Positions 1-12,384 of a DNA stretch of 64,000 nucleotides are shown piece after piece; positions within the stretch are counted from its first letter, which is position 1; every line of letters begins with the position of its first letter. The notes beneath the pieces were generated by a model. That model saw only the letters and a program-made list of their open reading frames with translations, searched no databases and had not been told where the DNA came from. Both the position numbers and the translations under genes were made by a program. This stretch comes from Cordia subcordata (lineage: Eukaryota > Streptophyta > Magnoliopsida > Boraginales > Cordiaceae): the NCBI GenBank assembly GCA_028554755.1, contig JAPTOF010000008.1, forward strand, positions 15,047,001 to 15,111,000, read 5' to 3'.

Positions 1-1040
1 GTCTTTGCAATTTATACGTTATTAATCCCTTATCTTTATAATTTGTAATAATGTTAGTGCTAATCTCATTAATTTGTTGACCTTTTCTGAGTTTGGGACA
101 ATGATAAATGATTGAATTGCCGTGTTTTAGGATTTTATTATTAAAATGATCAAAAATAAGAAATTAAATGAGTCATTTACCCAAATCAACAAAATAACAT
201 AATAATTATAAAATACTAAAATAATGTAAATTAACTTATAACCATTAAATCTTAATTATAACAAGAAGTTAGGAGGAATTTCAATCCAAACAGATTGCGC
301 AAAGTATGTTTGTGTGTAAATATATATATATATGGTGGGGGCCAGCCTGGAGATTCCCCAACTTTCTCAGAAAATTGCTGGTGGTGCACTTGGCTTTTGG
401 TGGACATGAGTCACAGCCTAGTAAAGCATCTAAAGTTTCCATAAATTTACATGTTCCAACTTCATATGACAGTGCAAACAAAAAGTTGTATTATTCATAA
501 CATATGCATATGAACACACGCATAATCCATCTGTATCTATAGTTGACAACGAAATAATATTTTTTTATTTGCAAGTACAAAAAAAAAAAAAAAAAAGAAA
601 AAGAAGCAAAAGCAACCAAAAAGACAAAACACAGGGAAAAGAGGAGAAGGAGTTGTGATGATTGATGACAAAAAAAAAAGTTGTTTGATTTGTTGTATTT
701 ATTGTTTGTGTTGAAGAAGCCACTAAACTCCATTCTGGCCATCACCATCATTGTCCACGACTATAGATTTTACTATTTACCACAAAAAGACAGCCTTCTT
801 TTTCACTTGTGTGCTTTTACAAAATGTTACCCTTCTTAACATAATTCTTTTGATATCTTTCAGTTGTTTTGTGCTTTTCACTGCATTTTCCATCTGGGTA
901 TTTCCAAGAAAGTTCAAGATTGAAGCTTTTTTTTTTCTTTTTTTTCTTATGCTAAAGATTGAATCTTTGCATATGTGATATCTGTTTTTTTGCTTGCTGT
1001 GTTTTCAAATCTTTGGGTTTTGAAATTTGTGGTTTTAAGT
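1..1040 (+). promoter_or_regulatory. Upstream and 5' leader region of the response regulator gene
   Basis: No coding region is supported here. The stretch is AT-rich, with a short (TA)n tract near 319-332 and a long A tract near 579-596 followed by purine-rich DNA. The short open frames on both strands are low-complexity and lack codon structure. By position it should hold the promoter and 5' UTR of the gene starting at 1041, but I cannot place a TATA box or transcription start with confidence. Confidence 0.4.
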
Positions 1041-4000
1041 ATGACTGTGGAGGAAATTAGAGGTCAAAATGAAAATTATGATGATTTTCCGGTGAGTATG
1101 CGCGTTCTTGCAGTTGATGATGACCCAATTTGCTTGAAGCTGTTGGATGTTCTGCTTAGAAAATGCCAATATCAGGGTATGTTTTTATTTGTTCTTTTTT
1201 TCTTCAAGAGTCATGGAATACAGTTAAATGCATAAAATGTAAGCTAAATATGCACAAAGTAGTTACAAGTGGATCCAGTCTTTTTCCAAACGAGTTGCAT
1301 AGCAGGAACTTGTATATTTTTTTTCCTCTGAATTTCTTGCTGTATATGAATATGACTTTAATATATTTAAATGGCTTCTTGTACTGTAGCTTATTATTAA
1401 TTTTTCTTGCATAATTTTTGTTTCTTGAAGTTTATTAGCAACTCATTTATTTGTGTTGTTTAGAGAGTTATTCTGTTCCTTTCCCTTTTTAACATTATAA
1501 TTTCCTTTTGATGAGTTTTTACCCAGTGTATAACTTATTCTGCTTTCGTGATGTTTCACGTCAAATGTGGGGCTTAAGGTGAAAGCAGTAAATATGGTAG
1601 TCTTACACCTTGTTTGGATTCAAGGGGAAAATTCTATTAGGAAAGAAAAATAGATACATAAAGGAAAGGAGAGGAGAAGATTAAATGTTATTTGGATTCA
1701 AGAATTTCCTGAAGGAAAGAAAAAAGAATTGTCAGTTTGTTTTCTTTGAATGAAAGGAAATGGAAGGGGAGGAATAAATTTTAAGTGCAAGTTGATTCTT
1801 ATACTCTTTTCTTGTTTGGCACTATCCTTCTAATGAAAGTTGAAAATCATCAAATAGGATAGGTCTTGTCCTTCTTCCTTCGTCCTAATTTGTGAGGATC
1901 AAATTTTGAGGTTATAGAGGGATCAAAGAAGTTATGTTGTACACCGCTCACGCTGTGCATCCCCAAGCATGGGGCACCACCATACTAAAATTCACAACTC
2001 TAATAATATATTTTCATATTAGATGTTTACATATTTTATATTATTTGTTCACAAGTGATAAGTTCAATATTGGATTTGAAAAGTTTGATATTTAATGTTA
2101 ACGACTGTTAAGAGTAGTGTGTTAGTTAGAATATTATATTATTATTGTAATAAGTCTTTCTCCCACATCAGAAGAAATATAATATTTCTTACCCTTCATA
2201 ATATTATAAATAGAATAGGTCAGTGCTATAAAAGTGTGAAGCCTTTAAACTATTCTTTATTCAAATTCTTCGAAGTGACAATGCCAAAAAATACTTTTGT
2301 TTCTTTCTCCTCATTTCTATGTTCTCATGGCATTCTTCACCAATAATCTTGACACATACTTCATAACAGAATGGGGTGACTGAGAGGAAGAATCATCATC
2401 TCATTGAGACGGCTTGTACGCTTCTTCTCCATAGACTCTTTGTTTTTGGGATGATGCTGTACTTACATCCTACTATCTTATTAACCGTGTGCCACCATCT
2501 GTGCTACATGATCAAATACTGTTCTCCATTTTGTTCCCTCATGATGCTATTTATGTGCTCCCTCCTCGGGTTTTTGGATGTGTTTGCTTTGTCCATTTCC
2601 CCTAGGATAGATAAGTTAGGTCCTCGGTCTATAAAGTGTGTGTTTCTTGGGTACTCTCGGCATCAAAAGGGTTACTGTTGTTACTCTCCTGAATTTAATC
2701 GATGGTTTGTGTCAACTTTTGTTACATTTTTTGAACATACATCCTTTTTCCCTTTAACCACCACTTCTGATACCGTGGTTGAGTCTTTACCGCTTCCAGT
2801 GCCCACCTTTGATTTGTCTTTGGCTCCTTCTCATGCTTCGGACCTCTCTTCCACTCCTCATTCTACTTCTTCGTTGCCTCCTACCTCATGTCTAGATCGA
2901 CTAGACCTACAAGTCTACTCACGCCATCCACGTCCATTGCCACCTGCCTTGATATCATCTGATTTGCAGCCTTTAGATCCAGTTCTTGCTCAATTGTTTG
3001 ACCTTGACCTGCCTATTGCTCTTCGTAAAGGTACTCGTTCTTACACCACTAGGCACCCTATATCTAACCTTATTTCTTATGCCTCTTTATCTCCTTCATA
3101 TGTATCCTTTGTTGCTTCTCTTTCTTTTGTTTCCAATCCTTTATCTGTGGCAGAGGCATATGCTCACCTTGGTTGGCGGGTTGTTGTGCTTGAAGAGATG
3201 TTGGCTTTACACCATAACAGATCCTGGGAGTTAGTCGATTTGCCAGCCGGTAAGTCTTCTGTTGTTTGCCGATGGGTGTAAACAACAAAGATATCATCGA
3301 ATGGTCGGGTAGATCGTTTGAAGGCTCGGCTTGTGGCTAAGGGATATATACAGGTGTATGGACTTGATTATGGTGACACTTTTTCTCCTGTTGCTCAGAT
3401 GTCTTCTGTTCTCATTTTTCTTTCCTTGGCAACTATTCACCATTGGCCACTTTATCAATTGGATATCAAGAATGCTTTCCTAAATGGTGATATTGATGAG
3501 GAGGTGTATATGGGGCAATCGCCAGGCTTTGTTGCTCAGGGGCAGTCTTAGAAGGTATGTCGTTTAAAAAAGACTCTGTACAGTCTTAAGCAATCTCCAA
3601 GGGCATGGTTTTGATGCTTTAGTACCGCAGTTCTTGAATTTGGCGTGACTCATTATAGTGTGGATCGTTTAGTGTTCTATCGGTGCTCATGGGGCAAACG
3701 ACTTCTTTTGATTATGTATGTGGATGATATTGTCATAACAGGTGATGATAGCAAAGCGATTGATGAGTTGAACAATTTCAAACCAAAGACTCAAGGCAGC
3801 TTCACTATTTTCTAGGTATGGGAGTTGCATAGTCAAAACAAGAGGTATTTATTTCTCAATGTAAATATGCATTAGATACATTGAGTGAGAGAGGTTTACT
3901 TGGTGCTTGACCTTGTGACTCACCTATGGATCCAAATGTAAAGTTTCTTCTAGATAAGGGGGAGTTAATATTAGATTCGGAGATATATAGAAGGTTAGTT

Positions 4001-7000
4001 GGAAAACTCAATTACCTTACTGTTACTCGATTGGATTTCTCATTTGCAGTCAGTGTTGTCAGTCAGTTTCTAAACTTTCTACGAGAAAGAGTTTAAGGTA
4101 TATTAAAGGCTCACCTGGAAAAGGCCTACTTTAAAGTGATTACGGGCACATGGAAATTGTTGGGTATTTAGACGCAGATTGGACAGGTAGCCCTACTGAT
4201 AGAAGGTCCACATTTGGTTATTGTGTGTTTGTTGGAGGAAATCTTATTTCTTGGAAGAGTAAGAAGCAGGCAGTAGTTGCCCGCCCGTCGTTGCCCGTTC
4301 GAGTGCTGAATCAGAATATCGAGTTATGGGAGTGGCTACTTGTGAGTTAATATGGGTGGAGAATCTTCACAAGGAGATTGGTATCACTTGTTCTGGTCCT
4401 ATGAAACTTGTTTGTGGTAATCAGGCTACGATCCACATTGCTACAAATCCAGTATTTCACGAAAGAATCAAACACATTGAGATAGATTGTCACTTTGTCA
4501 GAGAAAAGTTGTTGTCTAAGGAGATTGTTACTTCTTTTGTTAGCTCGAATGATCAGTTAGCTGATTTGTTCACAAAGTCTTTCAGTGGTGCTTGGGTTAA
4601 ATATATTTATAACAAGTTGAGCACTTATGATATATATGCCCCAACTTGAGAGGGAGTGTTAAGAGTGCTGTGTTAGTTAGAATATTATTGCTATTGTAAT
4701 AGGTTTCTCTTCCACATCGGAAGAGACATAATATTTCTTACCTTTCATAATATTTTAAATAGTATAGGCTAGTACTGTAAAAGTATGAAGCCTTTAAACT
4801 ATTCTCTCAAATCCTAATGTCCAGTCTTTCTCTAACAACAACTATATTTTTTTTGTATGTTCACACAATTTTAACTGTATATTCACTTACGAATGTTCAC
4901 AAGTCCTATGCTATGTATTCAAGTGTCATATCATATGTTCACAAGATTTATATTATATGTTCATAAGTTTTATACTTTAAGTTCGCAAATGAATATTCAC
5001 AAGTTTTATGCTATATGTTCATAAGGTCTGTATTGTATGTTCACCACTATTATAGTAATGTTCACAAGTTATAAATATATACATGGGAGCATAGTATAAT
5101 TTGCAAGCGATGAGGCTTGTTCCTCCTTTACCCCTAACTCTTCATTCTCCCAAGACAAATAGGGAAAGGGCTTTAAAAAGCCCTCCTAAACCATTCATCT
5201 CCCTTCATTCCCCTCAATCCAATCGGAAAGGGGAATCTAAGCATAGCTTTGTTTAATTGTTTGGTTAAATACACTTTATACACAAGGCATTTATTCACGA
5301 GTCTACCACACTACACTACTTGCATACTTGGGTTTCTGGACTTGAGGCATGACAGTTTCTGAGTCTCAGTCTATTGGCTAGTTGGAGTGTCTTTATATTG
5401 AAGTTTGGTGGTGATTATCCTTTGTGGTTCTGAAAGTTAATGTTGTGCGGCATGATTGATGATTTGTGTTGATCTTATTTGTCTACCTAATATCTTAAGC
5501 AAAACATTCAGAGGTTTTGACTTGTCCTTTGTTGCATTTATTGTGGATTGCTTCCAATTCCATTCTTAGGTTTTTCCATGCGGCTTCTGCATATTTTTGA
5601 GAACATGTCTTCTGACACTTAAATCTTTTTGCCTTCAAGAACCTCCAAAATTGTCAAGTGGGATCTTCCCGTTCTTTTCCATTGCTTTTAGCTGTTGTAT
5701 CATCATTTCTTCAATTGATGATAAAGTATTTCGTCTACTTGATTACTGAACGTGGAATTCATAAATTGATGACTCAGTATGCTTTGTTTGTTTCCATGGA
5801 GACTCTTGGCTTTGAATTTTGGCATCGGCCCATCTAAAAGTCCCCACTTGCTATTATGTTCGAAAGGCCTACATCGTTTAGCAGACTTGGATTGATTTCT
5901 CTTTTGTTATTCCAATGTTTCTTCTGTTCTAAAGAGCAAATCCCATTTCCTTTTTCTTAATGTTCTCAATATCATCTCTGTGCATGCAGTTATCACTCTG
6001 TGTTGATATGTTGTGATTTAGGGTCACAGTTGACCAAAATTTCATCCAGCACTATGGTGCTTTTGTTATCTATTTCTTTATGATATTACAGTTACGACTA
6101 CAAGCCGGGCAAGAGTGGCATTGAAGATGTTGAGGGAAAACAAAGACAGATTCGACCTCGTTATCAGTGATGTCCATATGCCAGACATGGATGGTTTCAA
6201 GCTTCTGGAGCTTGTTGGTCTTGAAATGGACTTACCTGTCATCAGTGAGCATGCGAATCTTCTTTGTTCCTAAAACAGATCTATTTTTGACATTATTTTT
6301 TCTTGGCAAAGTATTCATGTAGAAAAATAGAACTTGTTTGTTTCAATGGTATTCCTATTACTTAAGGTTAAGTTTTGCCCTAGTTCCTAATAATTTCTTG
6401 TATACATCACATAATGTGCATGATTGATCAATATGTATCAATTCATTATGATTTATGCTCTTTACTTCGTTTTCTTGAAATGCTATGCTCTTTACTTCTT
6501 GTAAGGTATTCATTTAGAAAAATCAGAACTTGTTTACCTTGAATAATATTTCCCATTACGCATGGTTAAATTTTCCCCAGCTCCTACTAATTTCTTGTAT
6601 TCATCACATATTTTGCATACTTGAGCAATATGTATCAGATCATTATGATTTACTCTGAATTTGTTTTGAAGGTTTCCTTTTATGTATTGTTCCAGTGTTA
6701 TCAGCAAACAGCGACCCAAAACTTGTAATGAAGGGGGTTACTCATGGTGCTTGTGACTATTTGGTGAAACCTGTACGAATTGAGGAGCTAAGGAATATTT
6801 GGCAACATGTGATCAGGAGAAAGAAGTTTGACACCAAGCATCAAAAGACATCATCTGATCAGGAATCTCGGCAAGGAAATATAGAAGGGGGCCAAGAGCC
6901 GGCTTTAATAGGTAGTGCTGATCAGAGTGGAAAGCTTAATAAGAAAAGGAAGGATGACAAAGATGAAGCTGAAGAGAACGAACACGAGAATTTAGACCCT

Positions 7001-10000
7001 GCCACACAGAAGAAGCCTCGGGTTGTTTGGTCCATAGAACTTCACAGGAAGTTTGTGGCTGCTGTTAATCAACTTGGCGTTGAAAGTAAGTGTTTTAGCG
7101 AAAGTACTGGCTTGTCATTTTGCATTTCACGTCTATATCTTCTCATACTAATGGTCCTTTGTCTTATGTTCAATGCAGAAGCTGTTCCCAAAAGGATCCT
7201 TGACCTGATGAATGTTGAAGGGCTAACTCGTGAAAATGTGGCTAGCCATCTCCAGGTAGTGATTGGTCTTTCCTTACTCATTTCAATTTCTAATGCTGTA
7301 TCAATAATTTCTTCCTTTTCTGTAGAAATAACATCAGACTCATATTCCTGCCCTCGTTTTTATTTGGAACAAATATGGGAATCCTCTCCTCTTTTTCCTT
7401 GTGTTAGAAAACATACACAGGATCATTTCTGGGAGTATTCTAAGAAAAGATAAACATAGGATCATTTCCTTGTGTCCAGCTTGGAGTATCATCACTGCAC
7501 CAAACCACTATTTGTGAGGTTGGACTAGGGAGAGGGGTGTTTACAAGGTGGCTTTTAACTGAAGCTGGCACTTTCCTATTTCAAGCATTGAGCTGAACAT
7601 GTGCACATGACGTGGTGGGTGGGGCTGGGGGGAAATACACTTGACGTAATCATCTGACATAATCGTGCAGTGCAGGAGAGATGAATATTTTTGTTATCTA
7701 ATTTAGTTGAATTAACAGCCATAAGATTTCCTAATTAAAACAGATAATAAGTGTTTGAATTGTGTAATAATGCCAATCTTTTTGGTCTATTACAGAAGTA
7801 TAGGCTTTATCTGAAAAGAATAAGTTCAGTTGCAACCCAGCAAGCCAACAGAGTTGGTGTAGTGGGGAGTAAGGATGTAACCTACATGAGAATGGGTCTA
7901 CTAGATGGTCTTAAAGATTTCCAGACACTGGCTGGATCTGGAAGGCTGGCAAATACAGTCCTATCACCATATGCTCCCAGTACCATGCTTGGTAGACTCA
8001 ATAGTCCTGCTGGTGTAAACCTCCATAATCGTACTTCATCTGCATTAATCCAACCGAGCCAAAGTCAAAACTTTAGCAACCCCATCGATAATTTTGGGAA
8101 GATGCCTCCCATAATTTCACCAGCAAGCCACAAAGAAACTCTCATTCAAGGATTTCCTTTGGAGCTTGATCAGTTGCAACAGAACAAGTGCACCACACAC
8201 CTTGGAGATTTTAATTTTGCCGATGACTCGGGAAGCTTTAGAACTGCTAGTACATTCACAGACACCAGAGCCAACTCTCTGAGCTCTGCGCCAAATGGTT
8301 CTGTGGTCCTACGGGAGAATTTCCCTACACCAAATGGAAGAGGATTTGGAAACCAGTCTTCTTTTAATATGGCTTCTTTTAGCTCAGACTCCTTTAGCAC
8401 TGGCGTGAGCAGTTCGTCTGATATTTTAGATCGTGGAAGATGTAATGAAAACTGGCAGACCGCTAGTCAGTTATCGAAGTTTCAGTCTAATTCTTCTCCT
8501 TTGACTGAGACTTTAAATGATAGTCACTTCGCTCTCAGTAATGTGAGAGAAAATCATTCCTTGGCTGTTACTGACTTGCTGAATCCTCTTGATTGTTCGG
8601 CTACCACTACAGTTTCTGCACATGTTGAAAGTTCTAGGAGAGTGTTAAATTGCGAAGAAGGCTTTGTTGGTAATGGTGTCTCGAACTTGAACCAACTAGA
8701 AAGTCAAAGGTGGGGAGCCCATATGCAGAACTACTCTCACAATTCAGACAATGTCTTCAGCACCCCAAACTCTCAGCTTCCACCAAATAATAGAAGTCAC
8801 AATATGGACCAAAATAATGTGATCTTGGACAGAAACGTGGGCATGTCTTTAGTCGAGAGATCAAATGGAGTTGCTTCAATATTATTGCAGCCACCTGAGA
8901 TTGAAATATCAGCTACAGACCTAAGATCGAGATCAAATGAAGACTACCTTTTGGGGCAAGTGAAGCCACAAGGTGCTTTTGCTTCTCAAAGCTATGATTA
9001 CATGGATGAGTTAATGAATGCAGTGGTCAAGCAGGTACATTACTTCTCTCGCCTTTTATCTATCCTGGCATGTCCTTTTTTTCTTTGGGCATGAGAAATT
9101 GAAATAAATATGCTTCAGCTTCATAGATGAAGATATTAATGTCTAGGCTTTGACGACTATGTTAATTTATTGCACTTGCATCCTCATGTACTTTCCCATT
9201 CATTATCATTAATAGCAAATAAGATAAAAATAATGCCTTAACAGCTTGAGAGAAACTTCTACAAAAAATTGATAACTTTGCCATGCTTGGCTGTCATGAA
9301 ATGTCCTCCTTTTCTTGAGCAGTTAGCTACTTAAAGATGAGAAGGGTTGTTAATGCAAACTTAAAGGGATGCATTGTTTATTTGTTGAACTAAATTTCAG
9401 AAGATCAGTTCCCTAAATATCCCAAACAACCCAGTTCTGAGTTACCCATTCCCCAAATACACCAAGTATTCTTTCAATTTGAAGCTTGAGAAAGCTTTCT
9501 GAATTCTGTAATCAAAATTTTTTACTTTGTCTATCATGTCAGTTAACATCTATCACTGTAATAAAAACACAATTTTATGTTGGCAACACTGAAGAAGTTT
9601 TTATGGCAACGTTTCTGCTAGAAGATGTTCGTAATTGTCATTTAGCAAGCTTATGGGGTCGTGCCTCTCTTTGTTTAATTCATTTAAATGGATATAGTTC
9701 AGGGAAATGGTGAAGGCTTATGTGACTAGAAGCAATTAAATAAACTACCATCTCAAATTATTAGCGTGTATTTTTCTTATCATTGCCAGTTTGACCATAG
9801 CAATTATATCATTAGTGGCTTCTGTTGCTTGAAGTTTTGGTCTACAATTTGGTACGGAAAATCATATTTTGGCTCATGTTTTTGGTATGGGAAATTGTAT
9901 TTTCACCTACTGTTTTGTTTTTATTTTTTATTTTTCCCTGTTAAACCCCCACCCACATGGGATTTCAACCTAGGACTTGACGCTTAGCGGAAATAGTCTC

Positions 10001-10486
10001 AACCACTAGAGTTATTCTGTAATCTCCACTCACCGTTTTGTGTTTATTGCTAGAGTTACTACCACTTTCTGTACCTTCATTCAACCTTAAGACTTTCTTA
10101 CTCCCTTCAGGGTTTCAGTTTCTTCATCTGTCCAATATTCAAAAAATACTTCAATTCTATAACTACCTCATTTGGACTTGAAGTCAATATTACCTGAGCT
10201 AGCAGCTTTTTGACCCCATATTTAAATTAGCTCCACTATATGGTCCAGGTATTTTCTTTGTCTCTTTCATATATAATATATAAACTATAGAGGCATAAAA
10301 CCTTTATTTGTCATTTCTCCATTTCCGCGGTTGTAAGTCTGTGGTTGTAATTGACTTCACCGCTTACTTCTGTAAAATACTCCTGCATTTCCTTTCCACA
10401 TTTAATTGATTTGTGTGATGCAGGAACAAGATGGAGCCATGTTAGATGGAGAATTTCCATTCAATCCTTTCACTTTTGGATCATGA
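1041..10486 (+). CDS. ARR12: Type-B two-component response regulator, ARR10/ARR12 clade
   Basis: This encodes a nuclear transcription factor of cytokinin signalling: a His-Asp phosphorelay receiver fused to a GARP (Myb-like) DNA-binding domain. Exons that join in frame with GT-AG introns are 1041-1176, 6092-6244, 6696-7085, 7179-7255, 7796-9034 and 10424-10486, totalling 2058 nt or 685 residues, close to Arabidopsis type-B proteins. The receiver spans about residues 20-137: acidic pair in VDDD (26-28), phospho-acceptor D72 in [10 protein letters not shown], switch S99 and invariant K121 in LVKPVR. A basic stretch (NKKRK, about 178-182) may be a nuclear signal. The GARP domain spans about 202-260, from KKPRVVW through [14 protein letters not shown]. 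The rest is Ser/Asn-rich, as in family activation domains. ATG 1041 is chosen because MTVEE precedes the receiver as in ARR12. All exons are open. Intron 1 (4915 bp) carries a copia element. Orthology to ARR12 rather than ARR10 is inferred from remembered similarity. Confidence 0.93.
1177..1606 (+). other. Start of intron 1, no recognised feature
   Basis: The donor is G|GTATGT, splitting the V46 codon after its first base. The rest is T-rich intronic sequence and I see no coding or repeat structure in it. Confidence 0.7.
2106..2266 (+). repeat. 5' LTR of the copia element, 3' part missing
   Basis: It aligns with the 3' LTR from TGTTAAGAG through TTAAACTATTCT, then passes into integrase coding sequence at about 2262-2270. 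The transition marks the internal deletion; the exact base is uncertain because both sides contain TCAAAT. Confidence 0.8.
2270..4649 (+). pseudogene. Copia pol remnant: integrase, reverse transcriptase, RNase H
   Basis: Domains appear in copia order but in several frames. Integrase core starts at RSDNAKKYF (about 2268) and continues through [15 protein letters not shown] (about 2365). A linker has [13 protein letters not shown] and QKGYCCYSP. Reverse transcriptase runs from about 3170, with [39 protein letters not shown], and the catalytic YVDD at about 3718. RNase H has [16 protein letters not shown] (about 4165) and ends with [12 protein letters not shown] and DQLADLFTK. Frameshifts and stops (for example at 3279-3281 and 3549-3551) prevent a full product. 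No gag, protease or N-terminal zinc-binding integrase region remains. Confidence 0.9.
4657..4837 (+). repeat. 3' LTR of the copia element
   Basis: This 181-bp copy starts TGTTAAGAGTGCTG and ends TAACA, giving the short TGTTA/TAACA inverted ends usual in copia. It follows the RNase H stop by seven bases, with the polypurine tract between. Confidence 0.88.
4843..6091 (+). other. Remainder of intron 1: short TTCACAAG repeats, then plain intron
   Basis: From about 4858 to 5075 a motif like TGTTCACAAGTTTTATRCTATA recurs with drift. From 5236 to 6091 I see only AT-rich intron ending in TTACAG. No coding region is supported. Confidence 0.6.
9035..10423 (+). other. Last intron of the response regulator gene
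   Basis: Donor CAG|GTACAT and acceptor GATGCAG flank it. It contains only AT-rich sequence with short spurious frames. The final coding exon after it supplies 20 residues and the stop TGA at 10484-10486. Confidence 0.75.
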
Positions 10487-11678
10487 ATGTAGGACTCTGG
10501 AAGTAACTGATCCTTGGGGAAGAGCATGGGCAGCAGGAAAAGTATTCCGCCTTAGCATTTTTCTTTTTCCTATTTCCTCCTTTCCAGGCGTTTGTATACT
10601 CAACTGTTTAATTTGATGGTAGTGCTATTGCTAATGATGAAGCTAGTAAGTAGAAATTTTCACTTTTGATAACCATTCTTTGATCCATGTCTTCTTCAAG
10701 TCGCCTTTGAGTTACAATAAAAGAGATGAAAATAAGACATAAATTTATACGGCGATTCTGACAAGTGACAACATATTTTCTGCAGGCCTTCAAAATTGGT
10801 TATTGGGTTGCCCTTCGGTCCGGACATCCAGATATCGGATTGCGATGGCCGTTTCTGTCCAGGCATCCAGATGGAAGTATTTTCCTTATCTGATGGCTTA
10901 GAGTTCAGTTGCTATAGCAGGCACTACAACCTGTGGAAGATATGAAACATTCTCATGTTTCCTTATCTAATGGCTTGGGATTTTAATATACAGGAACAAG
11001 GTCTTGGGATCAGCTTCCCCTCGTGCCCCTGTATTATCGTGTTTCTAATACTAATGCAGTTCTCTAACACATTTAGTTGTTAAAATGGGAAAATTATTTT
11101 TCAGGAGTAAGGAAAGAGAAGAACATGTCAGATTTTTTTTTTCATCTTTTCCTTTTTTTTTTTTTCCTTCCGAAGACAAGCGAATGGTGATTGGATTTCC
11201 CAAATTCTCTAGATATTATTAAAGTCATGGTTTCCAGTTCTCCAGAAATCCTATTCCCAACTTTGGTCATAGTGAACGTCTTGTTCTTCAAAAACCAAAT
11301 TCTGCAAATTTATGTGAAAATATTATTCAAAACATTAAACAAAGGTTTCAAGTTTGAATTTACCACATAACAAAGTCCTTGATTAACTTAGAATAAGTTG
11401 TGTCACTGATTTAGAATAAGTTTATGTGACACAATGACGTATTTCCAGATTATAATTTTAGTTGATTTCAGTATAATCTTATCTAGAAGTAATTTCCTCA
11501 TCGTTTCTTTTTTTTTTTTAAAAAAAAAGGAAGAAAAGAAAGTAGCAGATGAAGAGGAACACATTATGATAAAAAAAATCGGTCTCTTTTGTTCGGGCAA
11601 AATTATTATTTTTTATCAATTTGACCAATAAGAAGTGCCGTAAGTCTGTATAATACAGTAACATTCTTGATTGGGTCC
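10487..11678. other. 3' UTR and intergenic DNA after the response regulator gene
   Basis: The first few hundred bases are presumably 3' UTR; I could not assign a single poly(A) site. A near-perfect T-run/A-run hairpin lies at about 11508-11528. The small open frames at 11403-11727 are low-complexity A/T artefacts. Confidence 0.5.
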
Positions 11679-12182
11679 TGATATGGGTATGACCTGTTCG
11701 ACCTGAATGTTTTTGTGTCCAAGACAAAACTTGAGCCGAATGGGGTTCCGAACTATTTCGCCCAGGGCCTCACCCCATGTGGCTCCGAGATATTTGGAGT
11801 TGGGGCCGAAGGTTCCGAGATAGACCCTAGCCAGCCAACGTATTAGTCTATAAACATTATCTTCAAGTGGATCTCTATTATCTTTATCAGATCACCAACT
11901 TAAGAGTTTGTGCTTATGTAAACTCTACCAACCATGGATCTATAAATACCTGATTCCTAACGCACTCAAGGCACACAACAATTCATAATTATTCCTCTTT
12001 TTCAATTTTCTCCACTTTGGGCACCTCGATGTAAATGCTGATTTAGGCATCAAAGTAGCATCAGCACACTATTGTCCTTTCGACTGATCCAAATAGCCTT
12101 TTTCTCTTGTTTTGTAGGTTTCTTCATTCAAGTAGTCTGGACTCGAATTGAGAAGCAGTTACTAATAATCTGAGCATTATCA
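11679..12182 (+). repeat. Ty3/gypsy LTR remnant
   Basis: The right end is TATCA, directly followed by a primer-binding-like motif. Upstream lie a TATA-type sequence (TATAAATACC near 11940) and pyrimidine-rich leader, as in the R/U5 part of plant gypsy LTRs. A TGATA start at 11679 would give TGATA/TATCA ends, but with no second LTR the left border is a guess. Confidence 0.5.
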
Positions 12183-12384
12183 GCTGGTGCCATCTATGGG
12201 AAATGAGTTTCGAGCTCATCGGGATCCATATGTCGCAAGAGGTCACATAGACATCACAAGGCTCCCATTCGGGATCTCGCCAGGAGGAGAGTGGCCAGGG
12301 CTTACTGCCATATCATCCTTAGAGCCGGTTCAAACTGGAGAATCCCTATGTCCAGCAGAGCCCCAACCAGACCAGAATCTATGA
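12183..12384 (+). pseudogene. Gypsy primer-binding site and truncated gag leader
   Basis: TGGTGCCATCTATGGGAA at 12185-12202 resembles the motif after the LTR in plant Tat-type gypsy elements. An open frame of 65 codons follows and stops at 12384; I recognise no gag domain in it. The remainder up to about 12660 has no clear coding content. Confidence 0.45.

Larger units (their letters stand above)
2106..4837 (+). mobile_element. Decayed Ty1/copia LTR retrotransposon in intron 1
   Basis: The element starts TGTTAAGAGT and ends TCTAACA, with a purine tract (GAGAGGGAG) just before the 3' LTR. The flanking 5-bp sequences are ACGAC (2101-2105) and ACAAC (4838-4842), a target duplication differing by one CG-to-CA transition. 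The 5' LTR runs directly into the middle of integrase, so gag, protease and the integrase start are deleted. It lies in the same orientation as the host gene, between exons 1 and 2. Confidence 0.9.
1607..5235. mobile_element. Possible non-autonomous TIR element in intron 1, itself interrupted by copia
   Basis: The left side begins with CTTGTTTGGATTCAAGGGG and the right side ends with CCCCTCAATCCAATC, which reads as the inverted counterpart (GATTGGATTGAGGGG). TTTGGATT-type ends are common in plant MITEs. Both flanks of the copia insertion carry TGTTCACAAG-like short repeats (about 2010-2060 and 4858-5075), suggesting one older repeat split by copia. I could not fix a target duplication, so the element call and its borders are tentative. 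Confidence 0.3.

Noticed and set aside
4858..5075. Evenly spaced short repeats considered as a CRISPR-like array
   Set aside because: The units drift, spacing varies, and the locus lies in a plant intron. It is degenerate tandem repeat DNA.
6695..7453. A single 252-codon open frame with GTG start
   Set aside because: The GTG lies across the splice acceptor. The frame merges exons 3 and 4 with an in-frame intron; splice sites and homology show separate exons.
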